Shown piece by piece: positions 58,202 to 64,000 of a DNA stretch of 64,000 nt. The position numbers were made by a program, and so were the translations under genes. Origin of the DNA: Vibrio tapetis subsp. tapetis (GTDB lineage Bacteria; Pseudomonadota; Gammaproteobacteria; Enterobacterales; Vibrionaceae). Position 1 is the stretch's first letter. Each line of letters opens with the position of its first letter. Below the pieces are notes generated by a model that worked only from the letters and a program-made list of their open reading frames with translations, was not told the DNA's origin and ran no database searches. Location of the stretch: assembly GCF_900233005.1 (NCBI RefSeq), contig NZ_LT960613.1, positions 1-64,000 of the forward strand, in the 5' to 3' direction.

Positions 58202-59146
58202 CTATACAACTCCAGGTAGGATTGTAACGACCCCACGCTTGCCCACGATCTCGTATACTTTTGAACTTTTTATGATGGAGTTAAACTGTCTTTTCGCTTG
58301 AGTCGGTGTAAGCATATTACTATAAGAAAGTGATTTATATACATTCAACGCTTCTAAACTAGTTAGCCAGTCAAAATGAGCTTTGTAATGAGATTCGAGG
58401 TAGTCATTCTTCCTATCTTCAGAAATCCAACCTAACAATCTGCACATTCTGTCATTAAGCGTTCTCATGCGTTGCATGCTTTCTTCTGGTGTTGATGCTG
58501 CAGGATAAATTACGGTGTTTGTACGATGATGCTTAACTTCTGTAAATTTCCATATAGGTTCATGATGAGCAATACGATTCCTCAGCTCATTTACTTGGCT
58601 TAAACGGTTGAGAAAATCGTCTATTGCATCTTGAGTCCAATAAGTTGAGTGCACTGCAAAGTGCCCCTTTAGTCCATTAAATAGAACATTTTTCCAGTCA
58701 ACAGTGTTATTTCCTACAGTATGAGTAATCAAAAAACTCCAAAAGCCAAAGCTTTGTGCCGCAATCACCTTTCCCGGTGTGGGAACTGGGTGTTTGGCAG
58801 TTAACCTTCGTCTTCTCGATTTTAGGTGAGTCACCTTTCTAATTAGATCTATAGTTTTTGGGTGTAAATGATTTTGTGCAATTAGGTGCTCATACCAATC
58901 ATTGTCAAATACGTGCCCTTGTTGGCGATTTGCTTCAAGTTGACGAGACAGCTCTCTATGAATAGTATTTCGCAAGGCTACTTCAAATATACTAATTAGC
59001 TTAAAAAATGATGCTGATAGTGCATCATTCCACAAGTATACACCTAAGCATTCCTCATCTGATGCGAGGTTAAAGTAATTACGATAACTGTTAAGGCGAT
59101 CTGATGATATCGTATTGATGGTTTCACTAATATTGTTAGGTTTCAT
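58202..59146 (-). CDS. Abi-family protein with HEPN motif (AbiF/AbiD-like)
   Basis: A 314-aa protein of the Abi_2/AbiF type. The early segment DEECLGVYLWNDALSASFF and FEVALRNTIHREL, and the later ELRNRIAHHEPIW with the Rx4H motif (R189, H194), are family hallmarks. Such proteins are RNase-like HEPN effectors that abort phage infection. No strong ribosome site was seen; ATG 59146 is taken, with ATG 59176 as alternative. It is a one-gene module, transcribed toward the restriction operon, and begins next to the attC-like repeat at 59207. Confidence 0.85.
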   Translation of the reverse strand: MKPNNISETINTISSDRLNSYRNYFNLASDEECLGVYLWNDALSASFFKLISIFEVALRNTIHRELSRQLEANRQQGHVFDNDWYEHLIAQNHLHPKTIDLIRKVTHLKSRRRRLTAKHPVPTPGKVIAAQSFGFWSFLITHTVGNNTVDWKNVLFNGLKGHFAVHSTYWTQDAIDDFLNRLSQVNELRNRIAHHEPIWKFTEVKHHRTNTVIYPAASTPEESMQRMRTLNDRMCRLLGWISEDRKNDYLESHYKAHFDWLTSLEALNVYKSLSYSNMLTPTQAKRQFNSIIKSSKVYEIVGKRGVVTILPGVV

Positions 59147-59206
59147 ATGCTTGTGGTTAGAGAGCAAAAGGAACATTATATGCCAGTTATGCAAAGGCGT
59201 CTAAAT

Positions 59207-59281
59207 GCATTTAACAGATAAGGATTAAGCGCCGCGTAGCCAACGTTAAATCCCAAGTGTTGAATAAGCCCGAGCCTCTAT
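59207..59281. repeat. Repeat F, left copy (attC-like)
   Basis: Contains ATTTAAC (RYYYAAC), AAGGATTAAGCGC, and GTTGAAT (GTTRRRY), then AAGCCCGAGCCTCTAT. It aligns with 62154-62228 at roughly 80 percent. The spacing between the two core-like heptamers is about that of a minimal integron attC. Confidence 0.6.
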
Positions 59282-59716
59282 AAAAGTAAATTGAGCGATC
59301 TGCTCTAGAAGGGTGGCGGCCTTAATACTTTTCTCAGGCGAGTGCGGTCTTCGTAAGGTAGATGTTTCGACACATCATCCGGTGCGTCCTGCACGTCAAT
59401 TGTGCTATTTGCCACACCTGTAGTTATTCATGATTTGCTAATGTATGGTTTTCCGAAACTGATTTATGCCCCAAAGTTTGTTTCGACCACTAAAGAAGAC
59501 ATTACTAAACCTAATAGTAAGCATCTCCAATAACGATGATGCTCTATAGTTCTGTATAAACTTTACTTTGGGTTGATACGCATTCGATTCCATAGTTTAA
59601 TATACGGAATTGATCCGCAGATAAATCGTTAGTTGCTAAGGTTTCAATATTAGTCATCATGTTTTCTGTTCTTAATGGTTGGTTAGAATTTAATAAAAAT
59701 AAAGATAGGTAGTAGA
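59282..59716. promoter_or_regulatory. Non-coding interval upstream of the CHAT module
   Basis: About 435 bases. It has a fragment of repeat D (TTTATGCCCCAAAG at 59463), GTAGTTATTCATGATTTGC which recurs near 62480, and an AT-rich end (from 59640) that probably holds the promoter for 59717. No gene is supported. Confidence 0.5.
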
Positions 59717-60072
59717 ATGAATCAAAAAATTATAGAGTTAAAAAAATTATTTCTTGAGAAGGTGTCGTTAGGTAACGACGTTGATGAAGATATACTAAAA
59801 AAATAGATGAAATATTATATTTAATTAATGGATCAGAAGTTGATGATTTAAGACAAATGTCTGCTAACTTATCACATGAACTTCATGAGATAGGTTCTAA
59901 CTCTGTCCCTTATTTACTGATGTTGCTTCTTAATAAGGTCGAAGCTGTTAGCTATAAACCTAATTATAAAGGAAGCAATGTATCACATGAAATTGATATG
60001 GAACTATTCATAAGCTTTTTTAAAAGGTGTTTTGGAACGTGTGAAAAAAGGTATAAGAATACTAAATTTTAA
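59717..60072 (+). CDS. Small helical protein upstream of CHAT gene; needs -1 frameshift
   Basis: The ATG at 59717 follows AGG at normal distance. The zero frame stops after 29 codons at TAG 59804-59806, straight after CTA AAA AAA. A -1 slip on the heptamer A-AAA-AAA (59797-59803) opens a frame to TAA 60070-60072 and gives a 118-aa helical protein (start MNQKIIELKKLF; later QMSANLSHELHEIG and MELFISFFKRCFG). The ends of both reading parts look coding. Either programmed slippage (ribosomal or transcriptional) or a missing A in a homopolymer. It overlaps the CHAT gene start by 41 bases. No family recognised; it is probably the sensor or adaptor partner of the protease. Confidence 0.6.
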
Positions 60073-62161
60073 ACTACCATATTTAGATGAAAGTGAGAAA
60101 TTAAATATATATTGTTGCACAAGATCTATGCTGGATAAGTATGTTAGTGAACCAATAGATGTTAGTGAACTAAATGCAGAGATGCCTCCAAGAGCTATTT
60201 GCCTAGGGATATCTAAAGTCCTATCAAAAAAATATGATTGTCAACACGAGTTTTTTATACAGTTTAGTTCTATTTTGGAACGAATGAATAGAGATGGCTT
60301 ATACCAAGAAGCCCGTGATTATGCAGATGAGGCATTGATTTGCTCTCATGCTGATGACGTTTTGTATTATGGTCATTACGCTAGATTTTCTATTTATACT
60401 AGCCAGACTAATGTTATAGATTCACTATTAAATGGTTGTCTACTTTTTACGTCACTGTGCAATGAAGAATCTATTTGTGCAGAATTTATGGAAAAGGCTT
60501 ATATTACAATATTTTTAGCCTTAAGAACTTTTCAGTTTTTCGAATTGGCAAGAAGTATATACAAAAGATATATATCAGATCTAAATCTCGATGAATATAA
60601 TAAACAAAAGCTAGATCTTGCTAATTTTTACATGCAAATAATGGAAAATAATTCAAGCGTTGTTAAAGACACTGAACGATATCTTGGTGAAAATAAAGAT
60701 AAAATATTAGAATTTGGCAAGTCCTCCTTGATACCATGGTACGCACTAATTTGTAATATGAATACACTCTTCAATCAAGAGTATAAAACAACAAAAAATA
60801 TTATAGAATTTGAATCTATAGTTGAATCTAAACTTACAAGCCAAGAAATTCAAGGCCTTAGAGCGAAGATTTTAAAGGGGAACTCAGAAGGGAAAGCTGC
60901 CTTGATTGAAGGGCTTGTTAACCTATCTCGCACAAGGAATAAGGCAGACTATGTCCATGAAGTAAATCAGTTAATCGTTACGGCTAATCGAGTGATTGAA
61001 AGTGCATTTAATAAATCTGACATTGAAGGCGTTTTATTGGGACATCAATTAAATTCAGATGCAGGTGTTGGTTTTGTCGGTAATCCTATAGATTCTGTTA
61101 GTGGAACAATCCATCAAACTTTTAATCTAGAAAGTAAAAATTCATTAAGGTTTAGAAAATTTTTAACTTACATTTCTGATAGATTGTCAGTAATTAATTC
61201 TCAATTTTTATGGCTTGGGTTTAATAATGATCGAGTGTACGCTGTTGTTTTTGAGAATGGTGGATTCACGTTTTGTGATTACATTGAATCTACAAATAAA
61301 AAGGAAATTAATGAGTGGGTTAAAAATTACCAACAAGAGTTGGCTTTTAATGATTCGCCTATAACTGGTAGCCCTTTTGTAACTAGAGAAGACATCTGGC
61401 TAAAAGAAAAAGATTCTATAGTTAAAAGATTACCTAATTTTAATATTCCAATTTCCTCTAGTAATATAGTTGTTTTTAGTGACGTGGGATTTTCTTCCTT
61501 TCCTCATAATTTAATAAAAGTTGATGGAGATATTTTAGGGTTAAAACAATCAATATCATCGCCATTATCATTTGATAATTACTTAACGTATGCAAATAAT
61601 AAAATTGATCTACAGAAAATAAATGTTTGGGCACCTATAGTTGAAGGTGATACTGCTATTTCTATTGCTTTTTCAAAAATCAAAGAAAATTTAGGCGATA
61701 CTAATGTTATATATGAAGAAGGTTTAATTCCTAACCCTAGTTCAGATATTAATGTTTTTATATCACATGGGGGGCGTGATGGTAATTCAGGATTTCGTGG
61801 TTTATACCCATCAGATGGGAAAGCATATAACATAGATAACATTTTTGGTTCTGGAAAAGTCGCTATTATGTTTGTTTGCCACGCTGGAAGTATTGTTGAG
61901 AACTACTATTCGAATAGCACACACACCTTAGTTAAAAAACTGTTACAGGAAGGGTATGAGGCTGTCATTTCTCCGAGTTGGAGTTTAAATGTATCTATTC
62001 CTGGGATCTGGCTGAAAGAGTTTATTAGAAATATGGAAAATGGTTACAATATTTCTTATTCAGTCAACAAAGCTAATTTGTATGTTGAATCTATTTATAT
62101 AAGTCCAGGGGCATCTACTGCAATGCACCTGTTTGGGAATGATAGGCTCATCAGCAACTAA
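60032..62161 (+). CDS. CHAT-domain (caspase-like) protease with helical N-terminal region
   Basis: A 709-aa protein. The C-terminal 230 residues form a CHAT domain: the catalytic His is in FISHGGRDG (H579) and the Cys in IMFVCHAGS (C616), the His-Cys dyad of clan CD proteases, followed by LLQEGYEAVISPSWSL. The N-terminal 330 residues are helical with TPR-like pairs (YQEARDYADEALICSHADD). CHAT proteases act in several anti-phage systems (TPR-CHAT of type III-E, gasdermin activators), usually cutting a partner. The start is taken as TTG 60032 behind AAAAGG; GTG 60041 is possible. Strongly AT-rich compared with neighbours, a sign of recent transfer. Confidence 0.88.
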   Translation: MERVKKGIRILNFKLPYLDESEKLNIYCCTRSMLDKYVSEPIDVSELNAEMPPRAICLGISKVLSKKYDCQHEFFIQFSSILERMNRDGLYQEARDYADEALICSHADDVLYYGHYARFSIYTSQTNVIDSLLNGCLLFTSLCNEESICAEFMEKAYITIFLALRTFQFFELARSIYKRYISDLNLDEYNKQKLDLANFYMQIMENNSSVVKDTERYLGENKDKILEFGKSSLIPWYALICNMNTLFNQEYKTTKNIIEFESIVESKLTSQEIQGLRAKILKGNSEGKAALIEGLVNLSRTRNKADYVHEVNQLIVTANRVIESAFNKSDIEGVLLGHQLNSDAGVGFVGNPIDSVSGTIHQTFNLESKNSLRFRKFLTYISDRLSVINSQFLWLGFNNDRVYAVVFENGGFTFCDYIESTNKKEINEWVKNYQQELAFNDSPITGSPFVTREDIWLKEKDSIVKRLPNFNIPISSSNIVVFSDVGFSSFPHNLIKVDGDILGLKQSISSPLSFDNYLTYANNKIDLQKINVWAPIVEGDTAISIAFSKIKENLGDTNVIYEEGLIPNPSSDINVFISHGGRDGNSGFRGLYPSDGKAYNIDNIFGSGKVAIMFVCHAGSIVENYYSNSTHTLVKKLLQEGYEAVISPSWSLNVSIPGIWLKEFIRNMENGYNISYSVNKANLYVESIYISPGASTAMHLFGNDRLISN

Positions 62162-62228
62162 CAAATAAGGATTAAGCGCTGCGAAGTCAGCACTTAATCC
62201 GATTGTTGAACAAGCCCGATGCCTCTAT
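62154..62228. repeat. Repeat F, right copy (attC-like)
   Basis: Begins at the CHAT stop: CTAACAAATAAGGATTAAGC, then a mirrored CACTTAATCC, GTTGAAC (GTTRRRY) and AAGCCCGATGCCTCTAT. The inner arms GGATTAAG...CTTAATCC with GCTG/CAGC pair almost perfectly, the stem-loop expected of an attC bottom strand. Matches the left copy at 59207. Confidence 0.65.
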
Positions 62229-62361
62229 GAGTTTCTCAAGGCGACCGCTGTCGTGATAAGACTATATAGACTACTAAAAATTATCCGTAACAGACTAAAT
62301 TAGCAAAACCGCTGACACACTTCTGTCCAAAAATCAGTTGGTTCATTGAAGCTTACTAGTT

Positions 62362-62404
62362 GCAAAATATGAACTTGCATATAATCTGCAAGTTCATATT
62401 TTGC
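62362..62404. repeat. 18-bp perfect inverted repeat with TATAAT-containing loop
   Basis: GCAAAATATGAACTTGCA (62362-62379) and TGCAAGTTCATATTTTGC (62387-62404) pair perfectly with a 7-nt loop. The loop and edges read CATATAATC, containing a -10-like TATAAT. Could be an operator, a terminator stem or an ssDNA promoter. Confidence 0.8.
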
Positions 62405-62428
62405 TTAAAATCATATAATACCTACGTT

Positions 62429-62464
62429 GCCCACTCTCATTCAGTCTGAGAGTGGGCTTTTTTT
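62429..62464 (+). terminator. Rho-independent terminator
   Basis: GCCCACTCTCA and TGAGAGTGGGC pair with a 7-nt loop, followed by a T run. On the plus strand it would end transcripts from the CHAT module. Confidence 0.9.
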
Positions 62465-62573
62465 CCTTTTCCATATCTGCACCTATTCATGGTTTGCTAA
62501 TATCCAAAAATTAGCTAGAAATTGATCATTGTTTAATTTTTATCATGCTCTTGCTCCTCTCGGCGGTGACACG

Positions 62574-62870
62574 TCATAACTGACCGATCCAAGCGAGTTT
62601 GATGTCCTTGATGGTTCGATATGAATGGCTGCACAGCCAATCGCCCCACATGGAATAGGTCTCCACAAAATAGAGCGGCTTTTTATCAACGCAGGACACG
62701 TTTAAGCGCAAATAGATGTGCGTTTGATATTCGCTTGACCAATTAATCACATTGTAGGATTGGCCGTTGTTATAGATATCAAACCGACGTTTAGGGGTGA
62801 TCACTGCTTGTTTTTTAAAGTCACGAGCCGTGAGCTCGGAAAGTGCCGCAAAATGAGTAGGCGTTTTCAT
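62574..62870 (-). CDS. Hypothetical 98-aa plasmid protein
   Basis: Not recognised. Soluble, aromatic-rich beta-type protein (FDIYNNGQSYNVINWSSEY then LYFVETYSMWGDWLCS). The ATG at 62870 has AAGGA 8 bases before it on the minus strand. It is the last gene of a minus-strand series starting beyond the window; composition matches the backbone leading region rather than the AT-rich island. Confidence 0.65.
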   Translation of the reverse strand: MKTPTHFAALSELTARDFKKQAVITPKRRFDIYNNGQSYNVINWSSEYQTHIYLRLNVSCVDKKPLYFVETYSMWGDWLCSHSYRTIKDIKLAWIGQL

Positions 62871-62881
62871 CGCATGCTTCC

Positions 62882-63099
62882 TTATTCTTCAATCCAATGG
62901 CTGAGGGTATACACACTGTTCAATCCTTTTTGACACAAGATTTCTTGCACGTTATTACGCGCGATACCTTGGCCCAATAAGAAAGATGAAGCGGAGTGCG
63001 CTCAATATGAATCACGATGGGTTGACGAGTACCAGCATGACGTCCTTTTACTAAGACCAACGCACCGGTCACAAAAATAGAAGGGATGGGCTGTTCCAT
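62882..63099 (-). pseudogene. Small gene with a single-base frameshift
   Basis: Starts ATG 63099 behind GGAG: MEQPIPSIFVTGALVLVKG, continuing to IHIERTPLH; then the frame leads to an early TGA, while the neighbouring frame gives a smooth continuation SFLLGQGIARNNVQEILCQ and HWIEE before TAA at 62882-62884. Together they make a product of about 72 aa. One base lost near 62988 explains this. Function unknown. It lies in series with the genes on both sides, so the intact form probably belonged to the operon. Confidence 0.55.
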
Positions 63100-63133
63100 T
63101 TTTTCTCCATGACAATCAGATTAGGAGTTAAGG

Positions 63134-63598
63134 CTAAGATGCCAGGCGGATATCAAAGTTGAAGCCGCTACAGTGGTAGTGCTCACCCTGCTTTTGAAAA
63201 CGCAAACCAGGGAAGACGGAGCCATAAGAGGCATACACAATGACTTCTTCACGGCTTTCTCGTAAACGCCACTCACCAAGTCCGATACGGCTATCGAGAT
63301 CCAGTAAAAGCTCATAGAAGTCATGATGCTGAAACGTTTTCTGTCCGATGCCAGGGAATTGAGTGTTGATGGCATCCCGGACTCTTTGTTCTTTTAATTG
63401 AGCGATATCATCCAATTGCTCAGAACTCTGACCGCGACTGAACATTTTCAAATGTTGCATGCGCTGCACAATCGCGTGACGCTGTGGTGATAGGGTTGGC
63501 GCCGATGGCGCTCCCATTCCCTTAATCGACTGACGCAACGCCTTCACTTGGCAGCGAAGCGCCACTGGCTCTATCGTACGGCTTGATTGTTGTTTCAT
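63134..63598 (-). CDS. Hypothetical 154-aa plasmid protein
   Basis: Not recognised. The N-terminal third is basic and helical (VALRCQVKALRQSIKGMG), the rest compact with a final beta-rich part (RIGLGEWRLRESREEVIVY and HYHCSGFNFDIRL). The ATG at 63598 follows AGAGGG on the minus strand. It is 15 bases after the stop of the gene at 63614, so they share a transcript. Probably a leading-region backbone gene. Confidence 0.7.
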   Translation of the reverse strand: MKQQSSRTIEPVALRCQVKALRQSIKGMGAPSAPTLSPQRHAIVQRMQHLKMFSRGQSSEQLDDIAQLKEQRVRDAINTQFPGIGQKTFQHHDFYELLLDLDSRIGLGEWRLRESREEVIVYASYGSVFPGLRFQKQGEHYHCSGFNFDIRLAS

Positions 63599-63613
63599 AT
63601 GAGCGCCCTCTGG

Positions 63614-64000
63614 TTAACATTCCGACGTGCCAATCCAGCGACCGTCGCTATCAAAGGCATCCCATGGTTCGGTCGTCGTGTCGTTCTCTTCCCATTGCTC
63701 TGCCCGCCCTTCCCAACATGGCTTGATAGACACCGGCTCTTGATCCGTCAATTGGTTGAGGTAACACTTAACCAGGGCCTCTTTAGGGAGCGCACAAAAG
63801 AATTTCGTGGGATGAACATGATCCGTTTGCGCCACAAACTGCATGGCTACCTGCTCGCTCATGTTCCACACGTACTTTTCTAGATACTCAAAAGAGGCCT
63901 CATCATTTAAACCTTCACGCTGCGCTAAGATCTGTTTTGAATCGGAGTTAATCAATTGAATGAAGCCCCTTTCGCCCTCGGACAAAGAGACATCATGTTT
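63614..64000 (-). CDS. Hypothetical plasmid protein, N-terminus outside the window
   Basis: Partial: the frame is open to the window edge. The visible 128 residues begin KHDVSLSEGERGFIQLIN, so the first codons are missing. KHDVSL equals the motif in the 38684-39028 protein, which suggests this gene also carries the SVSPL-type N-terminal tag just beyond the window. The body has EYLEKYVWNMSEQVAMQFV and ends SDGRWIGTSEC. Function unknown. First visible gene of the minus-strand series 64000-62574. Confidence 0.7.
   Translation of the reverse strand, partial: KHDVSLSEGERGFIQLINSDSKQILAQREGLNDEASFEYLEKYVWNMSEQVAMQFVAQTDHVHPTKFFCALPKEALVKCYLNQLTDQEPVSIKPCWEGRAEQWEENDTTTEPWDAFDSDGRWIGTSEC

Larger units (their letters stand above)
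62229..62573. other. Non-coding interval after the CHAT module
   Basis: About 345 bases with an 18-bp perfect inverted repeat (62362-62404), a strong terminator (62429-62464), and island-type repeat fragments (ATTCATGGTTTGCTAAT near 62484). The accessory island ends here. Confidence 0.6.

Noticed and set aside
59717..62161. CHAT gene as a type III-E (TPR-CHAT/Craspase) component
   Set aside because: No Cas7-type gene, CRISPR array or Csx30-like gene is nearby; only the general helical-CHAT architecture is shared.
1..64000. CRISPR arrays, tRNA and rRNA genes
   Set aside because: No regularly spaced repeat series and no cloverleaf or rRNA sequence were recognised on reading both strands.

Overview
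The window looks like part of a large self-transmissible plasmid (or conjugative element) from a marine gammaproteobacterium, most likely Vibrionaceae. Three things point there: XerCD/dif-type sites close to the Vibrio consensus, a toxin-antitoxin pair that closely resembles the Vibrio cholerae superintegron HigBA-2, and intergenic sequences that resemble Vibrio integron attC sites. No chromosomal housekeeping gene, rRNA, tRNA or CRISPR array was seen. All family calls rest on reading the translations by eye; no search was run.

Layout. (1) 59-4026: a small filamentous-phage (inovirus) satellite-like element in the style of CTXphi/RS1. It has a two-site attP-like hairpin at its left end, a structured non-coding region, an XRE repressor divergent from a gpII/RstA-like rolling-circle initiator, a gpV/RstB-like ssDNA-binding protein, three small unknown genes, and a canonical dif-like 28-mer at the right end. 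It has no coat, pIII or Zot gene. (2) 4062-22017: a complete-looking F-type type IV secretion (pilus) locus in the order traA-L-E-K-B-V-orf-C-W-U-orf-orf-trbC-N-F-trbB-H-G. traC carries a single-base frameshift that makes traC and traW appear fused. (3) 22110-29083: small secreted, zinc-finger and membrane proteins, the coupling protein traD, and a 507-aa unknown. (4) 29174-34951: traI, a MOBF relaxase-helicase with a C-terminal primase/Toprim-like extension, followed by an IS4-family element (34956-36403). (5) 36398-41535: a ribbon-helix-helix protein, a probable oriT interval, a lytic transglycosylase and an F-like leading region with a large ParB-like protein. Two of these leading-region genes share a hairpin leader and an N-terminal peptide motif.

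(6) 42.0-62.5 kb is an accessory island dropped into the leading region. It holds higBA, an RDD membrane protein, an IS21-family element, two HEPN-like genes separated by an attC-like sequence, and a 9.6-kb unit (48151-57756) bounded by perfect 47-bp direct repeats. That unit encodes a FimB-sized tyrosine recombinase, an AbiE-like toxin-antitoxin and a type I restriction-modification system. It is followed by an Abi/HEPN gene and an AT-rich two-gene CHAT-protease module flanked by related attC-like repeats. Copies of a dispersed intergenic repeat separate the modules. (7) 62574-64000: plasmid leading-region-type genes resume on the minus strand and run off the window.

How it fits together: the tra genes build an F-like pilus and DNA-export channel; TraI nicks and unwinds at oriT and TraD delivers the DNA to the channel. 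Leading-region genes probably act early in the recipient. The island adds stability and probable anti-phage functions. The most unusual observations are the inovirus-like element at a dif site next to a tra locus, the recombinase/47-bp-repeat restriction island, the CHAT module whose upstream gene needs a -1 frameshift at an A-AAA-AAA heptamer, and repeated regulatory leaders shared between genes.
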